Assembly: GCA_028288625.1 (NCBI GenBank)
Contig: JAQBNI010000115.1
Span: 1-36,481 of the forward strand
Origin: Bacteroidota bacterium
GTDB taxonomy: Bacteria > Bacteroidota > Bacteroidia > Chitinophagales > JADIYW01
Reading direction: 5' to 3'
Length of the DNA stretch: 36,481 nucleotides
Position numbers and translations under genes: made by a program. The notes beneath the pieces were generated by a model, which ran no database searches, was not told the DNA's origin, and saw only the letters and a list, made by a program, of their open reading frames with translations. Shown piece by piece: positions 23,327 through 32,540 of the stretch (its first letter is position 1; the number at the start of each line of letters is the position of its first letter).

Positions 23327-24627
23327 TGCTGTACTACCTCTTCAAATATCTGCAGGAAAATTTTAACGTGTCGGGTTCGAGGTTATTTCAATACATCTCC
23401 TTCCGTGCTTCCATGGCAATTATTTTGTCCCTTGTCATCTCCATGCTGATAGGGAGAAGAGTAATTAAGTGGTTACAGAAGATGCAGATCGGAGAATCGG
23501 TTCGTGATCTTGGATTACATGGACAAATAGAAAAGAAAGGAACACCGACAATGGGTGGTATTATTATTATTGCAGCGATCGTAATTCCCACATTGTTATT
23601 TGCAAGGCTGGATAATATTTATGTGATCTTGCTTTTAGTGTCTACGGTTTGGATGGGAGGTATCGGTTTCCTTGATGATTATATTAAAGTCTTTAAGAAA
23701 GATAAAGAAGGATTGCGCAGTATGTTTAAAATTCTGGCGCAGGTCGTATTGGGATTAGTGGTGGGATGTGTATTGTATTTTCACCCTTCTGTGAAAGTTC
23801 GCGATTTCGATAATGTATTTATTTATAAGATCGATGCGAAGGGTAAAATCGATTGGGATAAACCGGAGCAGGTAGTTTCCTCAGCGCATGTGATGTATGA
23901 GTCAAAAGGAATAAGAGTTGGAAATGAATTTTTATCACATGAAACAAAAGCGCTTAAAACCAATGTACCTTTCTTTAAAGATAACCTTCTCGATTATTCT
24001 TATTTCTTAAAGCCATTCACAAAAAATTATCAGAAGTGGGGATGGATATTTTTTATTCCTTTCGTGATCTTTATTATATCGGCAGTTTCAAATGCTGCAA
24101 ATCTAACCGATGGAATTGATGGACTCGCAGCAGGCGTTTCAGTCATTGTATTAATTACACTTGCCATCTTCGCTTATATTTCAGGTAACGTCAAGATCGC
24201 CGATTACCTCAACGTATTATATATTCCGAACTCGGAAGAAGTCGTAATTGTGTGTGCTGCATTGATCGGGGCAACTATTGGGTTTCTCTGGTATAACGCG
24301 TTTCCCGCAACAGTATTTATGGGCGATACGGGAAGCCTTATGCTCGGTGGAGTTATTGCTACAGTCTCCTTAATAGTACGCAAAGAATTATTAATACCGA
24401 TCCTTTGCGGAATATTTTTCGTAGAAAATTTATCAGTCATTGTACAAGTAAGTTACTTCAAATACACCCGAAGAAAATATGGCGAGGGCAGAAGAATTTT
24501 AAAAATGTCGCCGCTGCATCATCATTTTCAAAAAGACGGTTATCATGAAGCAAAAATTGTAATACGGTTTTGGATCATCAGCATATTGCTGGCAGTGATC
24601 TCCTTTGTAACCTTAAAAATCAGGTAG
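23326..24627 (+). CDS. mraY: Phospho-N-acetylmuramoyl-pentapeptide transferase
   Basis: MraY makes lipid I by moving phospho-MurNAc-pentapeptide from UDP onto undecaprenyl phosphate. This polytopic membrane enzyme is 433 residues long, against ~360 in E. coli. Family motifs are present: [10 protein letters not shown] (71-80), GFLDDYIK (114-121; catalytic-site Asp pair 117/118), [13 protein letters not shown] (256-268), [12 protein letters not shown] and the C-terminal [10 protein letters not shown]. The extra length lies in one hydrophilic insert at about residues 154-240, between two membrane helices. Such an insert is seen in other Bacteroidota MraY proteins. Translation is coupled to murE (TAATG) and murD follows after 12 bp. 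Confidence 0.96.
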   Translation: MLYYLFKYLQENFNVSGSRLFQYISFRASMAIILSLVISMLIGRRVIKWLQKMQIGESVRDLGLHGQIEKKGTPTMGGIIIIAAIVIPTLLFARLDNIYVILLLVSTVWMGGIGFLDDYIKVFKKDKEGLRSMFKILAQVVLGLVVGCVLYFHPSVKVRDFDNVFIYKIDAKGKIDWDKPEQVVSSAHVMYESKGIRVGNEFLSHETKALKTNVPFFKDNLLDYSYFLKPFTKNYQKWGWIFFIPFVIFIISAVSNAANLTDGIDGLAAGVSVIVLITLAIFAYISGNVKIADYLNVLYIPNSEEVVIVCAALIGATIGFLWYNAFPATVFMGDTGSLMLGGVIATVSLIVRKELLIPILCGIFFVENLSVIVQVSYFKYTRRKYGEGRRILKMSPLHHHFQKDGYHEAKIVIRFWIISILLAVISFVTLKIR

Positions 24628-24639
24628 TAGCAAAAAAGA

Positions 24640-25977
24640 ATGAAGGACAGGATAGTCATATTAGGAAGTGGTGAAAGCGGTGTAGGCGCTGCCATACTTG
24701 CACAAAAGCAAGGCATGGATGTGTTTGTATCCGACTTCGGAAAGATCAAGCAAGTATATAAAGATGAACTCACTTCTTTAAATATTCCTTTCGAAGAAGG
24801 GCAGCATACTGAAGAAAAGATTTTGTCTGCAACAACGATCATTAAAAGTCCCGGTATTCCCGATAAAGCACCCATCATTAAAAAAATAATTGAAAATAAT
24901 ATTTCGATCATTTCAGAAATAGAATTCGGTTACAGGTTCTCAAAGGCAAAGATCATTGCTATTACGGGCACAAATGGTAAAACAACCACAACTGCATTAA
25001 CACATCATATCTGCGAAAAAGCGGGATTGAATGTTGGGCTCGGCGGAAACATCGGAACATCCTTTGCACGTCAGGTGGCGAATGGAGATAAAGATTTTTT
25101 TGTTTTGGAGATCAGCAGCTTTCAACTCGACAATTGCGTATTCTTTAAGCCGCACATCTCCGTCCTCTGCAATATTACCGAAGACCATTTAGACCGGTAC
25201 AGCTATTCTTTTGAAAATTATATCAATTCAAAATTCAGCATTACAAAAAACCAGGATGAACACGATCACTTCATCTTTTGTGCAGATGATCCGGTAACCA
25301 TGGAATATCTGGATAAAGCAAATCCGGAAGTGAATAAAATTCCAATCTCATATTTTGAAAATGTAAGCTACGGCGCTTACGTTGAAGACCAGCAAATAAT
25401 TATAAAACTCGATAAAACCAACTTCACTATGCCAATCAGCGAACTGTCTTTACACGGAATGCACAATTCCTACAACTCAATGGCTGCTGCCATCTCAGCA
25501 AAATTAATAGGTGTCCGGAACGATAAGATCCGTGAAAGCCTGGAAGATTTTAAAAACCTCGAACATCGCCTTGAATTTGTTGCAACCATTCGCGGCGTTG
25601 ATTTTATTAATGATTCAAAAGCCACCAATGTAAATTCTACATGGTATGCGCTGGAATCTATGACAAAGCCTACGGTGTTGATTGCAGGCGGCGTAGATAA
25701 AGGAAACGATTATACACTAATAAAAGAATTAGTAAATAAAAGAGTGAAGGCAATTATTTGCCTCGGAAAAGATAATGAAAAACTTCATGAAGCGTTTGCT
25801 TCGGAGGTCGGTTACATTGTTGATACGCAAAGCATGGAACAAGCCGTACAGATGGCTTATAATATTACTGATAAGGGCGATGTAGTGTTGCTGTCGCCGT
25901 GTTGTGCAAGCTTCGATCTTTTTGAAAATTATGAAGATCGTGGCAAACAGTTTAAACGCAATGTATTGAATTTATAA
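24640..25977 (+). CDS. murD: UDP-MurNAc-L-alanine:D-glutamate ligase
   Basis: MurD adds D-glutamate to UDP-MurNAc-L-Ala. The 445-residue protein has the N-terminal UDP site (VILGSGESGVGAAIL), the P-loop ITGTNGKTTTTAL, the EISSFQLD and CNITEDHLDRY blocks and the C-terminal LEHRLEFVATIRGVDFINDSKATNV signature. This NDSKATN motif distinguishes MurD from the other Mur ligases. It lies in the usual dcw order between mraY and ftsW. Confidence 0.96.
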   Translation: MKDRIVILGSGESGVGAAILAQKQGMDVFVSDFGKIKQVYKDELTSLNIPFEEGQHTEEKILSATTIIKSPGIPDKAPIIKKIIENNISIISEIEFGYRFSKAKIIAITGTNGKTTTTALTHHICEKAGLNVGLGGNIGTSFARQVANGDKDFFVLEISSFQLDNCVFFKPHISVLCNITEDHLDRYSYSFENYINSKFSITKNQDEHDHFIFCADDPVTMEYLDKANPEVNKIPISYFENVSYGAYVEDQQIIIKLDKTNFTMPISELSLHGMHNSYNSMAAAISAKLIGVRNDKIRESLEDFKNLEHRLEFVATIRGVDFINDSKATNVNSTWYALESMTKPTVLIAGGVDKGNDYTLIKELVNKRVKAIICLGKDNEKLHEAFASEVGYIVDTQSMEQAVQMAYNITDKGDVVLLSPCCASFDLFENYEDRGKQFKRNVLNL

Positions 25978-25993
25978 TCACCAATTCCAAATT

Positions 25994-27181
25994 ATGTTAG
26001 GTCGCATTATCAATAATATAAAGGGAGATAAATATGTCTGGTACATCGTTGCTGCACTGAGCGCTATTTCTTTATTGCTGGTGTACAGCTCTACGCGTTC
26101 TCTTGCATATAAAAATGAACATGGAAACACTGAATACTATTTAGTGCGCCATGGGTTCATGCTCGGTTTTGGTTTATTCATTACATACATTGTTCACCAG
26201 ATCGATCACCGTTATTTTTCACGTATCGCTCAGATGATGCTGATACTTTCCGTTCCGTTATTATTGTACACAAAGTTTTTTGGAGTTCGAATAAATGATG
26301 CAAGCCGTTGGGTGCGTATTCCTGTGATCGGGTTAACTTTCCAATCTTCGGATTTTGCAAAACTCGCACTCATTATGTATACTTCGCGGATGCTATCAAA
26401 AAAACAAGGAGTCATCAAGGATATTAAAGAAGTCACGCTTCACATCATGTTGCCGATTTTGATGATCTGCGGGCTGATCATGTTTGATAATTTTTCCAGT
26501 GCAGGAATTTTATTTGCAACATGTATTGTAGTATTATTTATTGGAAGAGTAAGTACAAAATTTATTTTAGCGATTGTGGGTTCCGGTTTGGTTATGGTAA
26601 CACTGATCGTAGCATTTTCATGGTTTGTTATAAAAGATCATGGTCGCGCTGATATATGGATACAGCGTATCGAAAACTGGCGTCATCCTGATTTTAACTC
26701 TGACGAATTTTACCAGCAAAAGCAGGCATATATCGCAATTGCAAAGGGCGGGTTGTTTCGCATCGCTCCCGGGAAAAGCACACAGTGTAATTTCTTACCG
26801 GATGCATTTTCGGATTTTATTTATTCCACTTTAATAGAAGAGTACGGCTTATGCGGAGGAGCTTTTGTTTTATTCCTGTATCTCTTCTTCATGTACCGGC
26901 TAATTATTCTCGTGAAAAATAGTCCGCGTGCTTTTGGCGCGTTGATGGCAGTCGGATTGGGCGTCAGCATGGTTTTACAGGCGGTTATACATATGGGAGT
27001 GAATGTGCATTTGCTTCCGAATACAGGGATCACGCTGCCGTTTATAAGTTGGGGCGGAACAAGTATATGGTTCAATGCATTTGCTATTGGAATTATTTTA
27101 AGTGTGAGCCGGCATGTAGACGAACGCAGTGCGCAAAAAGTGAAACCGCGTGCAGCTGCATTGGAAGAAGTTGAAGCGTAG
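25994..27181 (+). CDS. ftsW: SEDS peptidoglycan polymerase FtsW
   Basis: FtsW is the septal peptidoglycan glycosyltransferase that works with FtsI. The 395-residue protein has about ten membrane helices and the SEDS blocks: the SRWVRIPVIGLTFQSSDFAKL segment, FDNFSSAGIL, the large periplasmic loop with FYQQKQAYIAIAKGG, IEEYGLCGG and the C-terminal LLPNTGITLPFISWGGTSI. The loop Asp expected for catalysis lies near PDAFSDFI. The C-terminal tail (HVDERSAQKVKPRAAALEE) is cytoplasmic. It is followed by a 100-bp gap and an unrelated small lipoprotein gene before murG. Confidence 0.95.
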   Translation: MLGRIINNIKGDKYVWYIVAALSAISLLLVYSSTRSLAYKNEHGNTEYYLVRHGFMLGFGLFITYIVHQIDHRYFSRIAQMMLILSVPLLLYTKFFGVRINDASRWVRIPVIGLTFQSSDFAKLALIMYTSRMLSKKQGVIKDIKEVTLHIMLPILMICGLIMFDNFSSAGILFATCIVVLFIGRVSTKFILAIVGSGLVMVTLIVAFSWFVIKDHGRADIWIQRIENWRHPDFNSDEFYQQKQAYIAIAKGGLFRIAPGKSTQCNFLPDAFSDFIYSTLIEEYGLCGGAFVLFLYLFFMYRLIILVKNSPRAFGALMAVGLGVSMVLQAVIHMGVNVHLLPNTGITLPFISWGGTSIWFNAFAIGIILSVSRHVDERSAQKVKPRAAALEEVEA

Positions 27182-27225
27182 AAAATAAAACCGAGAAGAT
27201 TTTGGAAAGATCGATGCGTAATAAA

Positions 27226-27253
27226 AATTTTAAATGTTGAATTTTAAATTATA
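27226..27253 (+). repeat. Heptad quasi-repeat array between ftsW and the orphan lipoprotein gene
   Basis: AATTTTA (27226) and AATGTTG (27233) are followed by AATTTTA (27240) and AATTATA (27247): four units at an exact 7-bp period. The A-B-A-A' order resembles that of the odhB arrays, but the sequence is entirely different. Confidence 0.65.
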
Positions 27254-27257
27254 ATGA

Positions 27258-27275
27258 ACGAATCAAACGAATCAG
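27258..27275 (+). repeat. 9-bp tandem repeat before the orphan lipoprotein gene
   Basis: ACGAATCAA is followed directly by ACGAATCAG, two 9-bp units ending 6 bp before the start codon at 27282. It is adjacent to the heptad array at 27226. The rest of the 100-bp gap shows no promoter match. Confidence 0.6.
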
Positions 27276-27281
27276 AATAAA

Positions 27282-27731
27282 ATGAAAAACAAATCATATA
27301 TTCTAATGGTTACAACACTAATTATTATACAGGCATGTTGTTCTAAAGAATTTATCGTAGGTGATATAAGCCGAAATATTTGTTTTTTAGACAAGACTTC
27401 CGGATATAATTTATTGTTTGGTGTTAACAAAGTCTATAATAAAGATTCAATTTTTGTAAGATATGATAATGATACTTTTTATCATATTGTTTCAATTCCA
27501 TATAATTCTACAGATACATTTGTTAACGTCGTTTTTAATAATGCATCCACTTGTTTTATTAAATTTTCAAATAATGATGTAGATACTTTTTCAATACAAT
27601 ATGAAGAAAAAACAGCTAAAACAGCAAAAGGTATTTGCAGGTTATCATTTAATGAAATTGTGAGTTTAAAATATAACAATGTCTCACTAAACATTAATGA
27701 AGATCCTATTAAAGTATACAAAAAGAATTAA
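27282..27731 (+). CDS. Unrecognised small lipoprotein inserted in the dcw cluster
   Basis: I do not recognise this 149-residue protein. It starts with a lipoprotein-type signal (KNKSYILMVTTLIIIQAC, likely lipidated Cys19 within ACCS), followed by a soluble ~130-residue chain rich in Asn, Phe, Tyr and Thr with alternating strand-like segments. This suggests a small beta-fold anchored in a membrane. Its codon use is clearly more AT-rich than the neighbouring mur/fts genes. It interrupts the otherwise standard ftsW-murG junction and is preceded by two short repeat arrays, so it looks like a later insertion. It may be expressed from the dcw operon since it is on the same strand, with 13 bp to murG. 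No function is proposed. Confidence 0.75.
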   Translation: MKNKSYILMVTTLIIIQACCSKEFIVGDISRNICFLDKTSGYNLLFGVNKVYNKDSIFVRYDNDTFYHIVSIPYNSTDTFVNVVFNNASTCFIKFSNNDVDTFSIQYEEKTAKTAKGICRLSFNEIVSLKYNNVSLNINEDPIKVYKKN

Positions 27732-27744
27732 CTCTGATTAATAA

Positions 27745-28860
27745 GTGTCAAAAGATCAACCATATAAATTTATTATTGCGGGCGGGGGCACCGGCGGACA
27801 TATTTTCCCCGCAGTTGCAATAGCTGATGCGTTGAAGCATCAGATGCCTGCTTGCGAAATTTTATTTGTCGGTGCACAAGGAAGAATGGAAATGGAAAAA
27901 GTGCCGCAGGCAGGTTACGAAATTAAAGGACTGGAAGTTGTAGGCTTGCAAAGAAGCTTCACCTTAAAAAATTTTTTGTTCCCATATAAACTATCGAAAA
28001 GCTTGTTGCAGGCTTCCAAAATTGTAAAAGAGTTTAAGCCTTCTGCATGCATCGGCGTCGGCGGTTATGCAAGCGGACCCGTTTTATTGATTGCCGCATT
28101 ATCAGGAATGAAGATCTTTATTCAGGAACAAAATTCATACCCGGGGATCACCAATAAATTTTTATCGAGATATGCGAAAAAGATCTTTGTAGCGTATGAT
28201 AATTTAAACCGGTTTTTCGATCCATCAAAAATGATCCTAACCGGCAATCCTGTTCGCAAAGATATCACTTCAATGCTCCCATCCCGTTCCGAAGCTTTGT
28301 CATTTTTTGGATTGAAAGAAAATAAAAAAACGATCCTTGTTATAGGAGGAAGTTTGGGTGCCCGGACAATAAATGATGCGATGGAAAAAAATGTGGATAT
28401 GCTGGTCGCCAACGGGTATCAGATTTTATGGCAGACCGGAAAAATTTATTACGATAAAATTATTGAGAGAGCGAAAGACAAATCTTTGGATGATGTGAAG
28501 ATCCACCAATTTATCAAAGAAATGAATATGGCGTACAGTGCTGCGAATGTCGTTGTTTCAAGGGCTGGCGCATTATCTGTTTCGGAATTATGCATTGTTG
28601 GTAAACCGATAATTCTTGTTCCTTCACCGAATGTAGCCGAAGATCACCAGACAAAAAATGCAATGGCTTTAGTAAATAAAAATGCCGCGATTTTAGTAAC
28701 GGACAGCGAAGCTCCTGAAAAATTAGGAGATGCGATAGTGGAGTTGATGAAGGATGAGTCAACGTATAAGAATTTAGCAGCGAATATTAAGCTCATGGCG
28801 AAAACAAATGCCGCGAATGAGATTGCAGAAGTGATTATCAAAGAAATTAGTTTGAATTAA
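27745..28860 (+). CDS. murG: UDP-GlcNAc:lipid I N-acetylglucosaminyltransferase
   Basis: MurG is the peripheral membrane GT-B enzyme that converts lipid I to lipid II. The 371-residue protein shows the N-terminal G-loop IIAGGGTGGHIFPAVAIAD, GVGGYASGP, EQNSYPGITNK, the second G-loop GGSLGARTIND and the UDP-GlcNAc site VVSRAGALSVSELC with PSPNVAEDHQTKNA. It starts with GTG at 27745, which places the G-loop at the normal distance from the N-terminus; no better ATG is available in frame. The stop TAA directly abuts the murC GTG. Confidence 0.96.
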   Translation: MSKDQPYKFIIAGGGTGGHIFPAVAIADALKHQMPACEILFVGAQGRMEMEKVPQAGYEIKGLEVVGLQRSFTLKNFLFPYKLSKSLLQASKIVKEFKPSACIGVGGYASGPVLLIAALSGMKIFIQEQNSYPGITNKFLSRYAKKIFVAYDNLNRFFDPSKMILTGNPVRKDITSMLPSRSEALSFFGLKENKKTILVIGGSLGARTINDAMEKNVDMLVANGYQILWQTGKIYYDKIIERAKDKSLDDVKIHQFIKEMNMAYSAANVVVSRAGALSVSELCIVGKPIILVPSPNVAEDHQTKNAMALVNKNAAILVTDSEAPEKLGDAIVELMKDESTYKNLAANIKLMAKTNAANEIAEVIIKEISLN

Positions 28861-30252
28861 GTGATCAATTTAAAAAACATACAGCGTATTTATTTTCTCG
28901 GCATCGGGGGAATTGGCATGAGTGCGCTCGCTCGTTATTTTAATCTTCACGGTAAAACGATTACAGGTTATGATAAAACGCCGACGGCATTAACCGAAGC
29001 TTTGCAGAAAGAAGGGATCAACATCACGTTCACAGATAGTATCGATACGCTTGATAAAAATGCAGACCTGGTTATTTATACGCCTGCAATTCCGAGAGAC
29101 CACCTCCAGCTGAACTGGTACATGGAAAACGATTATGCTTTGCTGAAACGTTCCCAGGTGCTTGGACTTGTATCCAACCAGATGTTTAACATCAGTATTG
29201 CCGGGTCACATGGTAAAACATCGGTCTCGTCCATCACTGCACATCTTTTAAAATCAGGACATAAAGATGTCGCCGCATTTTTGGGAGGGATATCTATCAA
29301 CTTCAATTCAAATTTTATCAATGGGAACGAATATGCCGTGGCTGAAGCAGATGAGTTCGATCGTTCGTTTTTATATCTCGAACCGAATATTGCGCTGATC
29401 ACTTCCGTTGATACGGACCATCTCGATATTTACGGGAATTTAGAAGCGATCGAAAAATCATTTAAGGAATTCTGCAAGAAGGTCCGCGATAAAGGAACGC
29501 TGATCACAAATATTTCTGTGCCTGACAAGATACTGAACACTTCAGTGAAAAATTATCGCTATAGCTTATCGGATTCCACGGCGGATTTCTATACGAAGGA
29601 TATTCAAATAAATAATGGAGAATATACTTTCGATCTGGTTCACCCAAGGGGAACTATAAAAGAGATGAAGTCGTATTACGGGGGAAAGCACAATATAGAA
29701 AATGCGGTAGGTGCGGCTGCAATAGCTTTAGAAACAGGTGTTTCTGTGCAAGATATCAAAAATGGCATTGCAACTTTTAAGGGAGTGAAGCGCAGGTTTG
29801 AAACGCATGTCCGCAATGAAAAAATGGTGTATATAGATGATTATGCGCACCATCCAAGGGAATTAGACGCTGCTATTTCAGCTGCCAAAGAATTATATCC
29901 GGGCAGAAAACTGACAGTGATCTTCCAGCCGCATTTATTTTCACGCACAAGAGACCTTGCAGAAGAGTTTGCTGCTTCCTTATCTAAAGCAGATGAGTTG
30001 ATCTTGCTGGATATTTATCCCGCGCGTGAAAAACCTATTGAAGGGATCACGTCAAAAATTATTTTAGATAGGGTAACGATTGCGGAAAAAACTCTGGCAA
30101 CAAAGGAAGAAGTTATATCAATTCTGGAAAAGAAAAACGACATAAATATTGTGCTCACTGTGGGCGCCGGGGACATCGATAATATTGTCAACACAATAAA
30201 AGAACTATTAATAAAAAGATCAGATACTATACAACAAATCAGTTATAATTGA
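28861..30252 (+). CDS. murC: UDP-N-acetylmuramate:L-alanine ligase
   Basis: MurC adds L-alanine to UDP-MurNAc, the first stem-peptide step. The 463-residue protein carries YFLGIGGIGMSALARYF at the N-terminus, the P-loop AGSHGKTSVSS, EADEFDRSFLYLEP, TSVDTDHLDIYG and the C-terminal YIDDYAHHPRELDA. It uses a GTG start with zero bases between it and the murG stop, so the two are probably translationally coupled. ddl, found after murC in Proteobacteria, is absent and ftsQ follows directly. Confidence 0.96.
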   Translation: MINLKNIQRIYFLGIGGIGMSALARYFNLHGKTITGYDKTPTALTEALQKEGINITFTDSIDTLDKNADLVIYTPAIPRDHLQLNWYMENDYALLKRSQVLGLVSNQMFNISIAGSHGKTSVSSITAHLLKSGHKDVAAFLGGISINFNSNFINGNEYAVAEADEFDRSFLYLEPNIALITSVDTDHLDIYGNLEAIEKSFKEFCKKVRDKGTLITNISVPDKILNTSVKNYRYSLSDSTADFYTKDIQINNGEYTFDLVHPRGTIKEMKSYYGGKHNIENAVGAAAIALETGVSVQDIKNGIATFKGVKRRFETHVRNEKMVYIDDYAHHPRELDAAISAAKELYPGRKLTVIFQPHLFSRTRDLAEEFAASLSKADELILLDIYPAREKPIEGITSKIILDRVTIAEKTLATKEEVISILEKKNDINIVLTVGAGDIDNIVNTIKELLIKRSDTIQQISYN

Positions 30253-30265
30253 CAGAAGATTTTTC

Positions 30266-31030
30266 ATGAATAAAACAGCAAAAAATATTATCATTCGCTT
30301 ATCCATGCTAACGGGTTTAGCTGCATTTATTTTTTTAATTGTGATCGCGAAAATGAACCGTGATGAAACAAGAATAAAAAAAATAAATGTTGGTATCGAC
30401 GAATGTGATGGCAATAATTTTATTACAAAAAACCAGGTGTTGAATTTTATTGAAGAGAATTTCGATGTGAAAAATAAAATACTTTCTGGAAATCAACTGG
30501 GTCAGATTGAAAAAGCAGTAAGTGTAATTCCGCAGGTGAAGAGTTCCAATGCATTTACTGACGACCACGGTAACCTCAACATCAAGATCGAACAGCGTCA
30601 GCCACTCTGCCGTGTCTATAATTTACAGGCAGAATCGTATTATGTAGATCTCGATGGCACAAAATTTCCTGTCAGTGAATATTATACCGCGAAAGTACCT
30701 GTTATCACGGGTAACATCACGGAGAGATGCGATTCAAATCAGAAAATTCAAAGCATAGAACTTAAAAAAGTATTCAATATCATCAGGTCGTTTAATAAAA
30801 ATGATTTATGGAAAGCGATGGTCGGGCAATACAATATCAATGATAAAAGTCAGGTAGAATTGATCCCGCGTTTTGGAAATTCTACAATTCTTTTTGGAGA
30901 TGATAAAAATTGCGAACAGAAAATAAAAAAGTTGGACGTGTTTTATTTCCGTGTGCTTAAAAAAATAGGCTGGGACTACTACAAGGTTATCAACATAATG
31001 TACAAAGATCAAATTGTTTGTTTGAAATAA
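30266..31030 (+). CDS. ftsQ: Cell division protein FtsQ
   Basis: FtsQ is a bitopic scaffold linking early and late divisome proteins. The 254-residue protein has a short cytoplasmic N-terminus, a single membrane helix (about 10-30, LSMLTGLAAFIFLIVIA), then a POTRA-like domain (KKINVGIDECDGNNFITKNQVLNFI) and a beta-rich domain (NLNIKIEQRQPLCRVYNLQAESYYVDLDG) ending in VINIMYKDQIVCLK. Identity to E. coli FtsQ is expected to be low; size, topology, the IEQRQPLCRV/YYVDLDGTKFP blocks and the position between murC and ftsA support the call. Confidence 0.9.
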   Translation: MNKTAKNIIIRLSMLTGLAAFIFLIVIAKMNRDETRIKKINVGIDECDGNNFITKNQVLNFIEENFDVKNKILSGNQLGQIEKAVSVIPQVKSSNAFTDDHGNLNIKIEQRQPLCRVYNLQAESYYVDLDGTKFPVSEYYTAKVPVITGNITERCDSNQKIQSIELKKVFNIIRSFNKNDLWKAMVGQYNINDKSQVELIPRFGNSTILFGDDKNCEQKIKKLDVFYFRVLKKIGWDYYKVINIMYKDQIVCLK

Positions 31031-31041
31031 AAATAAGAAAT

Positions 31042-32520
31042 ATGCAAGTTAATAATCTAATGAATTCCGGTATGGAAAAAAAGCTAGTAGATCCCAGTGA
31101 AAATATTGTTTGCGCCATTGACATTGGCACATCCAAAGTAGCTGCATTGGTTGGCAAAAGAAACCAGTACGGCAAAATTGAAATTCTCGGAATTGGTAAT
31201 TGTCCTTCATTCGGCGTTCAGCGCGGCGTTGTGATAAATATTGCCAAGACGGTTGAATCTATCCGCAAAGCGGTGGTAGATGCGGAGCGGCAGTCGGGAA
31301 TTAAATTTACGAAGGTGCATGTGGGCATTGCGGGACAGCACATCAAAAGTCTGCAGCACCGCGGTATTCTTACGCGTAACAACAATGATACGTGGATCAG
31401 CTACGAGGACATTCAGAAGCTGAAAAATGAAATGTACAAATTGGCATTGCCTCCCGGCGATAGAATTTTACACGTGCTGCCGCAGGAATATATTGTAGAT
31501 AATGAGCCGGGCATTTACCAGGAGCCGATCGGCATGATGGGAATCCGCCTCGAAGGAAATTTTCATATCATCACCGGTGCGGAAACTGCGATACAAAACA
31601 TCGAGCGCTGCATAACGATCGCGGGATTGGAAGTTGCAAGCATTGAACTGGAACCTTTGGCTTCAGCGGATGCTGTGTTGAGCAAGGAAGAGTTGGAAGG
31701 CGGTGTTTGTTTAGTAGATATTGGCGGCGGTACCACGGATATTGCGATCTTCGAAAATTTTGTGATCCGGCATACTGCGGTAATTCCGTTCGGTGGAAAT
31801 ATCATTACGGAAGATCTTCGCGATTTTAAAATCTTACGCGATCAGGCGGAAACATTAAAAGTGAAATACGGAAGTGCGGTGGTGTTCGATGAATTGAGAA
31901 ATCAGCACGTTTCCATTCAGGGTATTAAAGATACCGGCAAAAAAGAATTGAATTTATTAAGTGTATCAAAAGTGATCTCTGCACGTGTAAAAGAAATTTT
32001 AGCGCACGTTGCCTACCAGATAAAATTATCTAATTTTGAAAGAAAATTGATCGGGGGAATCGTGTTGACAGGCGGAGGTTCACAGCTAAAACATTTGCCG
32101 CAATTAACGGAATCTGAAACAGGACAAAGTGCAAGGATTGGATTGCCGAGAGAACATTTATCTTCTACAAAATTAACTGAAGCAGACAGTCCTATTTATG
32201 CAACAGGAATTGGTTTGTTGATCCGTGCGTTCAAACAGTTTGACGAAGAATGTTCACAGGATAAAAATAAAGTGTTGCTGGAGAAACCTATAAAGGAAGA
32301 GATAAAGGTGGAAGAAGAAACAACGATTGCACAGGTTATAGAAAATACAAAGGTAAATATAAATGAACCGGTCGCAAAACAGGAAGAAGTACAATTAGAA
32401 GAAGAAGAGGAAGATATTTATCCTGAGAAAAAAAGAAAGGTATCGATCGTGTCTTCGTGGAAAGATAAGATGACGAAGTGGATGACAGAAGACATCGAAG
32501 ACTTTAACGACAAAAAATAA
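31042..32520 (+). CDS. ftsA: Cell division protein FtsA
   Basis: FtsA is the actin-like protein that tethers FtsZ to the membrane. It has the ATPase phosphate-1 motif CAIDIGTSKVAALVG, the 1C domain (GIAGQHIKSLQHRG), the phosphate-2 block VCLVDIGGGTTDIAIFE and the adenosine motif GGIVLTGGGSQLKHL. The C-terminus is longer than in E. coli: a Glu/Lys-rich linker of ~60 residues, then a Trp-containing amphipathic segment (SWKDKMTKWM), the membrane-targeting helix. The ATG at 31042 gives 492 residues. A TTG at 31018 would overlap ftsQ by 13 bp, and ATGs at 31060 and 31072 are also possible; ribosome-binding signals do not decide. Confidence 0.94.
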   Translation: MQVNNLMNSGMEKKLVDPSENIVCAIDIGTSKVAALVGKRNQYGKIEILGIGNCPSFGVQRGVVINIAKTVESIRKAVVDAERQSGIKFTKVHVGIAGQHIKSLQHRGILTRNNNDTWISYEDIQKLKNEMYKLALPPGDRILHVLPQEYIVDNEPGIYQEPIGMMGIRLEGNFHIITGAETAIQNIERCITIAGLEVASIELEPLASADAVLSKEELEGGVCLVDIGGGTTDIAIFENFVIRHTAVIPFGGNIITEDLRDFKILRDQAETLKVKYGSAVVFDELRNQHVSIQGIKDTGKKELNLLSVSKVISARVKEILAHVAYQIKLSNFERKLIGGIVLTGGGSQLKHLPQLTESETGQSARIGLPREHLSSTKLTEADSPIYATGIGLLIRAFKQFDEECSQDKNKVLLEKPIKEEIKVEEETTIAQVIENTKVNINEPVAKQEEVQLEEEEEDIYPEKKRKVSIVSSWKDKMTKWMTEDIEDFNDKK

Positions 32521-32540
32521 TCACTATAAAAATATATCTC

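Noticed and set aside
21860-30252. Missing murF and ddl in the dcw cluster as a possible deletion
   Set aside because: Gene spacing at murE-mraY (overlap) and murC-ftsQ (13 bp) is tight with no remnants, and absence of these two genes from the cluster is common in Bacteroidota, where they lie elsewhere.
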